64,000 bases of DNA from Vibrio ouci (GTDB taxonomy: Bacteria; Pseudomonadota; Gammaproteobacteria; Enterobacterales; Vibrionaceae), in the NCBI RefSeq assembly GCF_004551525.1, contig NZ_SATR01000001.1, positions 62,001 to 126,000 on the forward strand, written 5' to 3'. Made by a program: the position numbers and the translations under genes. Below the pieces are notes generated by a model. That model was given only the letters and a program-made list of their open reading frames with translations. It was not told the DNA's origin and did no database searches. Shown in pieces: positions 26,918-35,571 of this stretch (position 1 is its first letter; each line of letters begins with the position of its first letter).

Positions 26918-27043
26918 TCAAATAAACACCAGCGAATAATAGTTGGCCGTAAAAAAACCGCCATTACGGAGGGGGAAATGGCGGTGAAAATAAACGTCTT
27001 TGTTCAATGAAAGCGTACAGTCCAAGTCCTTTCGATACTGCAC
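26918..27043 (-). other. possible leader ORF rich in Tyr and Phe codons
   Basis: A 41-codon frame starts with GTG at 27043 and includes DVYFHRHF then GGFFTANYYSLVF. Its Tyr18-Phe19 codons lie immediately 5' of the terminator's first arm, so a ribosome waiting there would cover it. No Shine-Dalgarno is seen and the frame runs through the terminator, so this is a hypothesis only. Confidence 0.25.
26951..26985 (-). terminator. strong rho-independent terminator in the permease leader
   Basis: Perfect nine-base stem ACCGCCATT / AATGGCGGT, eleven-base loop, then seven T on the minus strand. It lies 210 bases past the upstream gene and about 400 bases before the permease, so it may end the first transcript or attenuate the second. 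Confidence 0.85.
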
Positions 27044-27195
27044 GTGTTTATACTAATTCGTTTTCTATCTGGCGTGAATAAGGGTTTTCTTATTTGCTTG
27101 TCAGTATTTATGAAGCAGCATTGATGATAGCAAGAAGTAACCCTAATTTTTGCTTGGACTCTTGCTAAATAGAATCCCTTTAAAATTGCGTTTTG

Positions 27196-27840
27196 CTACT
27201 CTTCACTCACCACGCGTCCTTTTATCTCATTACCAGCTTCCCGAATAAGGTCAATTGGCGAGAGGATGACGCCTTTCACGGCACCTTGTGTTGCTTGTTT
27301 GGCAATCTCTTGGCTCTTATCAATAATCTGGTCGGTTTTTAGGGCCAGCTCATCCGCTTTAGATAATATTGGTGGAATATCATTGCGCAGTGCTTCGGAT
27401 TCTTTGACTAACTGAGGGATGATTTCTTGGCGATAACCTTTGCTTTCAACAAGCACCTTGGGCAATACGTCAGTTCGATATTGCTTGGTTTCAGCAAGCA
27501 CAGGAGGAATTACTTGTTGTCGGTATAAGCTAACCTCTTCAACAATAGCTGGAATTTTTTGGTCAATTGATGCTGCGGTCTTATTGGTATCATTTACCGC
27601 AGTCGTTATGCCGTCGACACTGTTTATGACACTAGGCAGCAACGTCTCTAACGTGTCAGCGACTTGCAACCACTCGTCGATTTGTAAGTTTTTTGATAAC
27701 GTGCCGACGTCTTGCAGCACTTGGGGATAGGAGTCTATCACTTCGCCTACCTTCGAAGTCATCGAATGAATAGCGTAACCCAAATAAAAAATAGAGATAG
27801 CGAGTAGTAATTGAATCGCAGATCCGATCTTAGCAGCCAT
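27196..27840 (-). CDS. membrane-anchored protein with 15-residue repeats
   Basis: 214 residues behind AAGGAAGG. One N-terminal hydrophobic segment (about 6-24, AIQLLLAISIFYLGYAI) anchors a long helical, probably coiled-coil body. Between about residues 104 and 160 a 15-residue unit is repeated four times: YRQQVIPPVLAET, YRTDVLPKVLVES, YRQEIIPQLVKES and a weaker LRNDIPPILSKAD. Prolines at the same place in each copy suggest regularly kinked helices. No family recognised with certainty; distantly like methyl-accepting or tether-type rods. Follows queD with a terminator between. Confidence 0.75.
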   Translation of the reverse strand: MAAKIGSAIQLLLAISIFYLGYAIHSMTSKVGEVIDSYPQVLQDVGTLSKNLQIDEWLQVADTLETLLPSVINSVDGITTAVNDTNKTAASIDQKIPAIVEEVSLYRQQVIPPVLAETKQYRTDVLPKVLVESKGYRQEIIPQLVKESEALRNDIPPILSKADELALKTDQIIDKSQEIAKQATQGAVKGVILSPIDLIREAGNEIKGRVVSEE

Positions 27841-27896
27841 ATTCCTTCCTTCGAAAAGTTGCGGCTTAATGAGCCAATGATAGCGTAATTTAGGTA

Positions 27897-27925
27897 CAAA
27901 AAAAGCGAAGATTCCTTCGCTTTTT
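27897..27925 (-). terminator. terminator after queD
   Basis: GCGAAG / CTTCGC stem flanked by A and T runs (minus-strand tail TTTTTTTG), 18 bases past the queD stop. Confidence 0.9.
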
Positions 27926-27942
27926 CTAACAGAGGCAATGAG

Positions 27943-28308
27943 TTACTCTTCGCCTTTGTAAATACAACCTGCTGTGCAAGTTTCCTTAATTTCAACCTTA
28001 CTCAACAACGGTAAGCTTGGTTTGAGCTGCTGCCAGATCCACTTTGCCAGTACTTCACTGGTTGGATTCTCAAGCCCTTCGATATCATTAAGGTAGTAAT
28101 GGTCAAGACGATCATAAATTGGCTTAAATGCCGCTTTGATCTCTGAAAAGTCGACGACCCACCCTGTATGTGGATCAACTTCACCTTCTACATAAAGGCG
28201 AACTAAGAAAGAATGGCCATGTAGACGACCGCACTTATGACCTTCCGGTACATTTGGTAAGTGGTGTGCCGCTTCAAACATGAATTCTTTGTATAGTTCC
28301 GTTCTCAT
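27943..28308 (-). CDS. queD: 6-carboxytetrahydropterin synthase
   Basis: Converts dihydroneopterin triphosphate to 6-carboxy-tetrahydropterin in queuosine/7-deazaguanine synthesis. 121 residues from MRTELYKEF at 28308, preceded by GAGAA; the extra frame to 28443 is discarded. Zinc histidines are visible in FEAAHHLPN and LHGHSF, and the catalytic triad region includes CGRLHGHS (Cys) and [10 protein letters not shown]. Single gene; no preQ1 riboswitch is apparent upstream. Confidence 0.9.
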   Translation of the reverse strand: MRTELYKEFMFEAAHHLPNVPEGHKCGRLHGHSFLVRLYVEGEVDPHTGWVVDFSEIKAAFKPIYDRLDHYYLNDIEGLENPTSEVLAKWIWQQLKPSLPLLSKVEIKETCTAGCIYKGEE

Positions 28309-28598
28309 ATTGGTTCTCAGGCTTTTAGAAAGACAGGCAATACTATGTAATTCCTCACGCCGTGACAAGGCTAGTCCGTAGTGAGAGTGTTTCACGCTAT
28401 TAAGTTTAGCCACAATAACGTCTTTCCGCCGAAAAACCGTCACAGCGCCAAACTTTTGCTTACACGTACCTTACATCACATTTACAATATCCACACATAG
28501 AGTGCGGTCACATTATAAATTTTAAGCCATTCCCCAAAGTGGTTATTTAAGCGATCATTTTTGATGTCTATTCCAATAATTAAAAAATCTATCCAATA

Positions 28599-30212
28599 AT
28601 GCGCTCAACAATTACAACAAAGCTTTTAGTTACGCTAGTAGCCGTTTTTGGCATCGTGTTACTGGCGTCAACAAGCTATCAATACTTCCAGCAAAGGGAT
28701 CTTATCAACTCGGTTCTAAGTGAACAGCTACACGATAAGGCAAGCAACTATTTCGATAGCCTCAATATGATGATGCTGACTGGCACAATGGCGCAAAAAG
28801 AAACCCTGCGCCAAAAGGCTCTCGCACAAGATGGCATTGAGCAAGTAAAAGTCCTACGCTCCGAAGCCGTCAGTAAGCTCTACGGCCCTGGGCAAGACAA
28901 TCAAAAGCCTACTGATGACATCGATAGCAGAGCTCTCGCGGGCGAATTGGTGATTGAGCCAATCAAAGCCGATTGGGGACAAGGTATCGTGGTTGCCCTC
29001 CCGATGAAGTCAAGTGAAAACTATCGTGGTACCAACTGTGTCGCTTGTCATATGGCACCAGAAGGTGAAGTGTTAGGCGCCATTCGTTTAGAGTACAACC
29101 TCTCACATGTTAACAGCATGGTCAGTCAACGAACCATGATCGCCATAGCAATCATGAGTAGCCTAGGCTTTATTGGCCTGGTATTAACACTTTTACTGAT
29201 TCGAAAGTTCATCGTTCGCCCTATTCAACAAACCTCTGGCTTTATGCAAAGTCTCAGTGAAACTAAAGACCTGTCACAAAGGCTATCATTCAATCAAAAA
29301 GATGAAATCGGCCAACTGTCCGGGGCTATTAACTCGTTTATGGGCACGGTAAACCAGAGTTTAGAACAGGTTCAACACACTTCGCATAAGGTATCTAGCA
29401 GCGCCACAGAGCTGACTCAACTTGCTCAAGTTACCGACTCTGCAGCCAGCAATCAGCAAGTGGAAACATCTGACGTACAAAGCAACATTGAACAGATGCA
29501 ATTACAGCAAGTCGATGTTGAGCAAGCGACAGAAGAAGCATCAAACCTTATTAAACACACTACGCACATCGCGGAGCAAAGTGCCCAACAAGCTCACGGT
29601 GCAAGTCATGAAATAAAGAGCCTTGTCACCGATATCGAACAGGTCAAAGTCAACATCGTCGAGCTTAACGATCAAACTGCAGAGGTTTCATCGATACTCG
29701 AAGTGATTAAAGGTGTTGCTGAACAAACCAATTTACTTGCGTTAAATGCGGCGATTGAAGCGGCCCGCGCAGGTGAGCAAGGTCGAGGCTTCGCAGTCGT
29801 CGCCGATGAAGTTCGCCAACTTGCGAGTAGAACTGCGGAAGCAACCGGAAGTATTGAACGTATTATTTCCCAATTCCAGCACGATAGCCGTGAGTCACTT
29901 TCTTCAGTGGACACGGTTTGCCACACTGCGCACCAGCGCTCTAGTGACATTGAGCAGCTATCTACCGCGATGTCTCAAGTCGCTGATGAAATGAAGCAAG
30001 CACTCTCTCATGCTAATAATATTCAGCAGCAATCGAGTAGTTCTGCGCACCTGAGCCATCAAGTACAAAGCAAAGTTCAGGTAATAACAGAGCACGCAAA
30101 TCAAACTACCGCGTCCGCTGCTCAAACTCGAGATATCAGTATAAATCTTGAGCAACTCTCTGATCATTTAGAGATTTTGCTCGACCAATTTAAACTTTCT
30201 GTGAAGAAATAG
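28599..30212 (+). CDS. methyl-accepting chemotaxis protein with periplasmic CxxCH heme motif
   Basis: 537 residues: membrane helix about 7-25, periplasmic domain 26-178, helix about 179-201, HAMP about 202-255, then the signalling domain with the conserved hairpin tip ([39 protein letters not shown]). In the periplasmic part [11 protein letters not shown] at 146-154 has a CxxCH motif (Cys147, Cys150, His151), which normally binds heme c covalently. Chemoreceptors with such PAS/Cache-like heme domains are known in Geobacter and sense redox or gas ligands. The receptor probably drives swimming responses via CheA/CheW. No C-terminal CheR-binding pentapeptide is seen. Confidence 0.88.
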   Translation: MRSTITTKLLVTLVAVFGIVLLASTSYQYFQQRDLINSVLSEQLHDKASNYFDSLNMMMLTGTMAQKETLRQKALAQDGIEQVKVLRSEAVSKLYGPGQDNQKPTDDIDSRALAGELVIEPIKADWGQGIVVALPMKSSENYRGTNCVACHMAPEGEVLGAIRLEYNLSHVNSMVSQRTMIAIAIMSSLGFIGLVLTLLLIRKFIVRPIQQTSGFMQSLSETKDLSQRLSFNQKDEIGQLSGAINSFMGTVNQSLEQVQHTSHKVSSSATELTQLAQVTDSAASNQQVETSDVQSNIEQMQLQQVDVEQATEEASNLIKHTTHIAEQSAQQAHGASHEIKSLVTDIEQVKVNIVELNDQTAEVSSILEVIKGVAEQTNLLALNAAIEAARAGEQGRGFAVVADEVRQLASRTAEATGSIERIISQFQHDSRESLSSVDTVCHTAHQRSSDIEQLSTAMSQVADEMKQALSHANNIQQQSSSSAHLSHQVQSKVQVITEHANQTTASAAQTRDISINLEQLSDHLEILLDQFKLSVKK

Positions 30213-30310
30213 CCCTTTATACACGCTTTTTATACGAGGAAATGACAATAAAGGTTGAAGCCTAAGATTTGAAAGGTAATATGTTCCAATGATTCAGTAG
30301 AATTCTATCC

Positions 30311-30365
30311 AACCCAATGTGTGCTCAAATTTTACACCGAGCCATATCACATTGGGTTGAATTTT
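30311..30365 (+). promoter_or_regulatory. terminator-like hairpin in the asnS leader
   Basis: An eleven-base perfect stem AACCCAATGTG / CACATTGGGTT encloses a 26-base loop and is followed by GAATTTTT, 26 bases before the asnS start. A mini-ORF of 25 codons (30317-30394) spans it and its TGA overlaps the asnS ATG. Candidate attenuator; mechanism not shown. Confidence 0.5.
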
Positions 30366-30390
30366 TACCTCAATGGAGAATATTTCAAAC

Positions 30391-31791
30391 ATGACTTACG
30401 CGCCTGTATCAGACGTTTTGAAAGGTCAGCTAGCAGTAGACAGTGAAGTAACTGTTCGTGGCTGGATCCGTTCACGTCGTGATTCCAAAGCTGGAATCTC
30501 TTTCCTTGCCATTTATGACGGCTCTTGTTTCGACCCGATTCAGGCCGTGGTCCCTAATAATCTTAATAATTACGAAGACGAAGTACTTAAGCTAACTACT
30601 GGCTGTTCTGTCGAAGTAACAGGTAAGATTGTTGAGTCTCCTGCAAAAGGTCAAGACTTCGAACTAGCAGCAACTGACGTTAAAGTTGTTGGCTGGGTTG
30701 AAGATGCAGAAACATACCCAATGGCAAAAACTCGTCACTCTATTGAGTACCTACGTGAAGTAGCGCACCTACGTCCGCGCACTAACGTAATCGGTGCAGT
30801 AGCACGTGTACGTAACTGTCTATCGCAAGCGATTCACCGCTTCTACCACGAGCAAGGTTACTTCTGGGTATCTGCGCCACTGATCACAGCTTCTGATGCA
30901 GAAGGTGCTGGTGAAATGTTCCGCGTATCAACGCTAGACATGGAAAACCTACCTCGCACAGAAAAAGGCGATGTTGACTACAACGAAGACTTCTTCGGTA
31001 AAGAGACGTTCCTAACAGTATCAGGTCAGCTAAACGGTGAAGCTTACGCTTGTGCACTAAGCAAAGTTTACACATTTGGTCCTACTTTCCGTGCTGAAAA
31101 CTCAAACACAAGCCGCCACCTAGCAGAGTTCTGGATGGTTGAGCCTGAAGTTGCATTCGCGGACCTAGAAGACATCGCTAAGCTATCTGAAGATATGCTT
31201 AAGTTCGTATTCAAGGCAGTACTGGCTGAATGTCGTGATGACCTTGAGTTCTTCGCTCAACGCATCGACAAAGAAGCAATCACTCGTCTAGAGCAGTTTG
31301 TTACTTCAGACTTTGCACAAGTTGACTACACTGACGCAATCCAGATCCTTCTAGATTCAGGTCGTGAGTTCGAATTCCCAGTTGAATGGGGTATCGACAT
31401 GTCTTCTGAGCACGAGCGTTTCCTTGCAGAAGAGCACTTCAAAGCGCCTGTAATCGTGAAGAACTACCCGAAAGACATCAAAGCATTCTACATGCGTGCT
31501 AACGATGACGGTAAGACTGTAGCGGCAATGGACGTTCTAGCACCTGGTATCGGTGAGATCATTGGTGGTTCTCAGCGTGAAGAACGTTTAGAGATTCTTG
31601 ACGAGCGTATGCGTGAAGTAGGTATCGACCCAGAGCACATGAACTGGTACCGCGACCTACGTAAATACGGCACAGTGCCACACGCTGGTTTCGGTCTAGG
31701 CTTTGAGCGTCTAGTATCTTACGTAACTGGTATGGGCAACGTTCGTGACGTTATCCCATTCCCACGTACACCACGCTCCGCAAACTTCTAA
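30391..31791 (+). CDS. asnS: asparagine--tRNA ligase
   Basis: Charges tRNA-Asn; class IIb synthetase. 466 residues from [13 protein letters not shown] at 30391, the E. coli length, with GGAG upstream; an in-frame ATG at 30373 is less likely. N-terminal OB fold ([19 protein letters not shown]), motif 2 [25 protein letters not shown] and motif 3 [27 protein letters not shown] (read in parts). Strong codon bias fits high expression. Monocistronic with its own terminator. Confidence 0.97.
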   Translation: MTYAPVSDVLKGQLAVDSEVTVRGWIRSRRDSKAGISFLAIYDGSCFDPIQAVVPNNLNNYEDEVLKLTTGCSVEVTGKIVESPAKGQDFELAATDVKVVGWVEDAETYPMAKTRHSIEYLREVAHLRPRTNVIGAVARVRNCLSQAIHRFYHEQGYFWVSAPLITASDAEGAGEMFRVSTLDMENLPRTEKGDVDYNEDFFGKETFLTVSGQLNGEAYACALSKVYTFGPTFRAENSNTSRHLAEFWMVEPEVAFADLEDIAKLSEDMLKFVFKAVLAECRDDLEFFAQRIDKEAITRLEQFVTSDFAQVDYTDAIQILLDSGREFEFPVEWGIDMSSEHERFLAEEHFKAPVIVKNYPKDIKAFYMRANDDGKTVAAMDVLAPGIGEIIGGSQREERLEILDERMREVGIDPEHMNWYRDLRKYGTVPHAGFGLGFERLVSYVTGMGNVRDVIPFPRTPRSANF

Positions 31792-31813
31792 TTAAATAGC
31801 AAGTTTACATATA

Positions 31814-31842
31814 AAAACGGTCCTGATTAGGACCGTTTTTTT
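31814..31842. terminator. bidirectional terminator asnS / M3 peptidase
   Basis: AAAACGGTCCT / AGGACCGTTTT, eleven-base stem, four-base loop, A and T runs on both sides. Confidence 0.92.
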
Positions 31843-31883
31843 GTTCTATGGTTTAAAACACCAAGCCTATATCGTACTAGGCA

Positions 31884-33731
31884 TCAGCAACCGTAAGTTT
31901 GTTTAATATAACGCTCAAACTGATCACACATTTGTTCGTCAGAGCCTTGGTTATTAGCCAGCTCTTGACTGCCATCGACCACTTTAATTGTCGCATTGAG
32001 TGAAACGACCTCTGCTCTCTGGCGAGTTACTAAACCTACAATCTTCTCTTGCTGCTGTGCCCATGCTTGTTGTGGTGATTGATTACACGCATCCGCAAGA
32101 TACTTAGCATTAAACCCTTCCCCAGTTAAGCTAATGATTGTCTCGTTATGAGATCTTTGATTCCCAGCGTGCCAATAGTGTTTTGCTAACAGAGGGCCAA
32201 TTTCTGGGTTATCAGTAAGGTAGCCAAACTTATCTAAGAAGTACGCACGCGTTTGGTAAACGGCCATATGTGCCAACAAGTAGCCATGATATGCACAAGC
32301 AGCTTCATCAGAAATTAGGTGTGGAATAGCCATTAATGGACGAGGACTACATTCGATCCCCAAAATCCGCTTTTCACACTCACGTGCTAACGCTGTAATA
32401 CGCTCTGGAGTCAGTTCCTCATCACTCAATTGATAAAGAGCACGCTCAAAATAAGGCACTACAAGTATGCTGCGTTCTTGGTAAGCGGCAAAAGGTTGAC
32501 TGCTGTTGATCATCGCTTGAATGATCTCATCAGGAACCGGGTTGCCATCTGCATCTAGAGCGTACTGTTTTAGCCAATCAGCATCATTTAGCAAGCTATC
32601 ACAGAACATCGATTGTGTTTCAGCGTATGCCATTGAAGTTGGAGCGAATTCTTGGGAAAAACACGGCGCATTCATTTTAACGTTAGCAAAATGTGCAGCA
32701 TGGCCACCTTCATGGAACAAGGTGTTAATACCAGAATAGCCACTGCCAATTTGGTCTGGTTTAGCGTTACTAGTAAAGTTGACTTGAGCAGGAACCCACT
32801 CATTCTGATCATAGAATGATGGGACTGGGCCATGGCAGAATCCGTTTTGGTATTTTCCTTTTCTATCCAGTAAATCCAGTGTGAGCTCTGCTTGAGAATA
32901 TTCAATATTTAGGCGGCCAAATGACTCAACCCAACGACGCAAAGACTTTGAGAACGGAACATACGGGTCTAGGTCACGCATTGCGTCACCAGAATATGAG
33001 TAGACAAAGTTATGACCCGTTAACGCATTTTGGCCCTTCTCTTGAGCAAGGCTCGCTAAACTAGACAGGTTCGCGTCGCGAGTACGCACTTCAAAGTCAT
33101 CTAAAATCGCAAACAGCTCTTGCGATGACATCATTTCTTTTTTCGCGACAGAATAATCAAAGAAACTATCGTAACCGAGAGAGCGAGCAAATTGGTTACG
33201 CAGTTTTATCAATTCAATGAAGCCATTTTCAAGTAGCCACTGCTCTAAATTAAGGAGTGCCTGATGCGCTGATTGACGAGCGTCTTCATTATCATTGGTG
33301 CGGATAGCTGCAGCCAGTACAGGTAATGATCCCTCGACTTGATGACCATTTTCATCTTGATAATAGAGCGTATGTTTTTGCTTTTTCTCAAACAAGGCAG
33401 CTTCAAATGCGATCAGTTCATTTTTCAGTGCTTGAGCCTCGGTTCCTTCAATTGCGTGAGATTGAAACGTCGCTAACCAACCTTGCAGACCAATACGCGT
33501 TTGCTGTCTTTCGCTAGTATCGGCAATAGAATCGACCGCTTCTAGCTGCTGTTTGATGGTTGCAATTTGCTCTGCATCACTTAAGAAACTCGTCCATGCC
33601 GTTTGTGCTTTGGTTGAGCCATCATGGTCATCACTGATCCCCATATAGGTTTCCCAAAAGAAGTCTTCTTTGCTGCGGTGGATGGCAAGATAACGTCGGT
33701 TTAGATCGTTGAGAAATTCGGTAGCAGTCAT
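31884..33731 (-). CDS. M3 family metallopeptidase
   Basis: 615 residues, no signal peptide, so a cytoplasmic oligopeptidase is predicted. The zinc motif HExxH is seen as LFHEGGHAAHF, with the third ligand Glu expected in the downstream helix (APTSMAYAETQSMF). Overall layout (long helical N-terminus, active site at about residue 350) is that of oligoendopeptidase-type M3 enzymes and differs from the longer PrlC/OpdA. Start ATG 33731 follows AAGGA. Single gene. Confidence 0.88.
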   Translation of the reverse strand: MTATEFLNDLNRRYLAIHRSKEDFFWETYMGISDDHDGSTKAQTAWTSFLSDAEQIATIKQQLEAVDSIADTSERQQTRIGLQGWLATFQSHAIEGTEAQALKNELIAFEAALFEKKQKHTLYYQDENGHQVEGSLPVLAAAIRTNDNEDARQSAHQALLNLEQWLLENGFIELIKLRNQFARSLGYDSFFDYSVAKKEMMSSQELFAILDDFEVRTRDANLSSLASLAQEKGQNALTGHNFVYSYSGDAMRDLDPYVPFSKSLRRWVESFGRLNIEYSQAELTLDLLDRKGKYQNGFCHGPVPSFYDQNEWVPAQVNFTSNAKPDQIGSGYSGINTLFHEGGHAAHFANVKMNAPCFSQEFAPTSMAYAETQSMFCDSLLNDADWLKQYALDADGNPVPDEIIQAMINSSQPFAAYQERSILVVPYFERALYQLSDEELTPERITALARECEKRILGIECSPRPLMAIPHLISDEAACAYHGYLLAHMAVYQTRAYFLDKFGYLTDNPEIGPLLAKHYWHAGNQRSHNETIISLTGEGFNAKYLADACNQSPQQAWAQQQEKIVGLVTRQRAEVVSLNATIKVVDGSQELANNQGSDEQMCDQFERYIKQTYGC

Positions 33732-33869
33732 TTGGGTCCTTCAAATGTTAACTTTGTGTAGAGAAGAGATTATGACACGCTTTATCAGTATTTAGGAAAT
33801 GAGGAGCATATTGAGTTCTCGGACCCGCGTAAATTCTACTACACGTACGCTATTTCAATTTACAGACGA

Positions 33870-33905
33870 AAAAAGCCCCAATGACCAGAAGCTTGGGGCT
33901 AAAAA
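33870..33905. terminator. terminator after the SMP-30 family gene
   Basis: AGCCCCAA / TTGGGGCT stem with an eleven-base loop, preceded by a run of A and followed by AAAAAT on the plus strand; minus-strand tail TTTTTTCG. Confidence 0.88.
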
Positions 33906-33906
33906 T

Positions 33907-34758
33907 CTATAGGTTGATATTGCGGTAAACTAACACTTCACCTTCCAATGCCATTGGGACGAAGAGTTGATACGTATTCGGCGCATAATAGATATCACCA
34001 GCGCCTCTTGGTAAGTCTACCAACATACGTGATTGACCTTGTTTTGATACTGAGTAGATTGTTCCCTGTTTCCAGTCAGAAATAAGCAAGTCGCCGCGAT
34101 TATCGACTTGAATACCATCTAAATTTCCAAGTGGTTTTTCGGTGATGGCTGATATCTTCTTAGTTTTAGGGTCGATTTTTAGCACTCGTCCAAGAGGGGC
34201 TTCAATAGGATTACCGTCATTGAAATAACCCCAGGCCGCAACGTAGAGATCGCCATCAATAAAGGTCAGTCCGTTCGGGTTTTCTAGCTCCGGCGAGTCA
34301 ATCCAAGTCGTCACTTGATTCTCAGACAGTTTGTAAATGACTGAGGTAAACATATCTGAAACATAGACGTCGCCATTGTCATCAATTGCCACATCATTTA
34401 AGAACTGAGCATTTTTCGCGGCGTGCTTAATGATTTCGCCAGACGACAAGTCAACCTCAACTAAATACTGCATATCCCCGAAGAATAAAGTATCGCCGGC
34501 CAATGCAATACCCTTAGGGTTTTCCAGACCACTTGCGACTGTCGCAATAAAGTGAAAATCTTTATTCAATGCGACAATAGAGCCATCTCCGGCTTTATCA
34601 CCCGCTTGAAGGGAAACGAAGTACGTTTGTTTTGATTGATCGTAAACGATCGATTCCGCTCCTGGTAAGTTAGGAATGGTTTTCATCAGTTGTAGATCTG
34701 CCATAACAGGAGCACTAATTCCCAGGGCTGCTGCAAACATGAGAGCAAGAATTTTCAT
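33907..34758 (-). CDS. SMP-30/gluconolactonase/LRE family beta-propeller, secreted
   Basis: 283 residues with a Sec signal (AAALGISAPVMAD). Repeated blade motifs such as NPNGLTFIDGDLYVA, FLNDVAIDDNGDVYVSD and NLDGIQVDNRGDLLISDW match the six-bladed SMP-30/LRE family. Some members are lactonases; substrate here is unknown and a binding role is possible. AAGGA ribosome site. Stands alone, with AT-rich DNA upstream. Confidence 0.82.
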   Translation of the reverse strand: MKILALMFAAALGISAPVMADLQLMKTIPNLPGAESIVYDQSKQTYFVSLQAGDKAGDGSIVALNKDFHFIATVASGLENPKGIALAGDTLFFGDMQYLVEVDLSSGEIIKHAAKNAQFLNDVAIDDNGDVYVSDMFTSVIYKLSENQVTTWIDSPELENPNGLTFIDGDLYVAAWGYFNDGNPIEAPLGRVLKIDPKTKKISAITEKPLGNLDGIQVDNRGDLLISDWKQGTIYSVSKQGQSRMLVDLPRGAGDIYYAPNTYQLFVPMALEGEVLVYRNINL

Positions 34759-35047
34759 CGTATTTCCTTATGCTTTACGTTGATCAATAATTCGACATAA
34801 ATATTAAGGAAATGTTCATTATTGATAAATGCATCATTACTCAAAATACTGTTGCAGCATATCAACAATACTCCAATGAGCTTCAAGAGTTGTAAATTGA
34901 CCTAAGGTCGAAAACCCAGAAGATGAGTTCTTTTCGGTTTGGCTTCAGCTGATTATTGAGGGAGCTTGAGGCTGTGCACACATTATACAAACGGAAAAAC
35001 TTGGCTCATAATTATAATGTTCTAGAGCACTGCAGAGGACGTATATT

Positions 35048-35239
35048 ATGAGAGTGTTCAGATTAGATGACCTGTCATACAACGGTAGGCATGAACACCC
35101 TATGGATTGGGATCATCCGTCAGGTTGCCAACCCTACTACTGGCACCCTGATTGGCTACAAAACGCGGAGGACTTGATGGGGATCTATCCAAGTGATACA
35201 GCCCCTTCTCACCTCCCCCAAGATAGCGTCACTAAATAA
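35048..35239 (+). CDS. 63-residue protein with YYWHPDWL motif (paralogue A)
   Basis: Start ATG 35048 has GAGGA upstream and a stable hairpin follows the stop, so this is a real unit. The centre reads PSGCQPYYWHPDWLQNAED and is nearly the same as in the protein at 37150; outside that block the two differ. No signal peptide or membrane helix. The aromatic core with His and Asp could bind a metal or a surface, but no family is recognised. Confidence 0.75.
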   Translation: MRVFRLDDLSYNGRHEHPMDWDHPSGCQPYYWHPDWLQNAEDLMGIYPSDTAPSHLPQDSVTK

Positions 35240-35242
35240 CCC

Positions 35243-35269
35243 AAGGGCTAACCTTGCTGGTTAGCCCTT
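35243..35269. terminator. hairpin between convergent small genes
   Basis: Perfect eleven-base stem AAGGGCTAACC / GGTTAGCCCTT with a five-base loop between paralogue A and the small membrane protein gene. U tracts are weak on both strands. Confidence 0.65.
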
Positions 35270-35272
35270 CGA

Positions 35273-35482
35273 TTAATCCGAGCGATTAGAACGCGCCGCT
35301 GAATGTATTCCAAATATGCATAAACCAAACATGACAAAAGGTATCGCTGCCGCCGTATATTCTACCCAAGCGATTCCTTCAAATGATTTGGCTAAAATCA
35401 AATGCCCCACAATTAAGAGCAACGCGAGTACAATGGCTACGCCAATCAGACGAATTTCATTGTTAATGTTCTGCTTTTCCAT
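35273..35482 (-). CDS. small membrane protein, two helices
   Basis: 69 residues from ATG 35482 (GGTGA four bases before). Hydrophobic segments at about 12-31 and 41-62 with a short FEGIAWVEY loop. The terminal residues SAARSNRSD are polar and positive. Not recognised. It lies downstream of the MocR-type regulator on the same strand after a 90-base gap, so it may be co-transcribed with it. Confidence 0.7.
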   Translation of the reverse strand: MEKQNINNEIRLIGVAIVLALLLIVGHLILAKSFEGIAWVEYTAAAIPFVMFGLCIFGIHSAARSNRSD

Positions 35483-35571
35483 ACTGTCACCACACTTAAA
35501 CAACTCTCGCTATTTCAGCATAAACAGTGAGTTAACCAGCAGTACAGTTACGGCAAAAATTAACCAAGCAG

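Larger units (their letters stand above)
26555..27195. other. 640-base non-coding region upstream of the aromatic permease
   Basis: No convincing protein gene. On the minus strand, in transcription order, it holds a possible leader ORF (27043-26918), a strong terminator (26985-26951), a perfect eight-base hairpin GTTATCTC-ATTC-GAGATAAC (26867-26848), a CTCCAA-TC-TTGGAG palindrome just upstream of 26750, and a CGTGC-TTTC-GCACG hairpin (26602-26589) about 35 bases before the permease start. The structure density suggests a regulated leader, but part may simply be the 3' end of the upstream gene. Confidence 0.5.

Noticed and set aside
26749..26964. 71-codon minus-strand frame upstream of the aromatic permease
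   Set aside because: Its start lies in the terminator stem (ATGGCGG) and there is no ribosome site; the region contains several hairpins and looks like a leader rather than a gene.
35504..35571. Hydrophobic 21-codon frame after the MocR-type gene (AWLIFAVTVLLVNSLFMLK)
   Set aside because: Looks like a membrane peptide but no ATG, GTG or TTG lies in frame before it; an upstream stop closes the frame, so translation is not supported.
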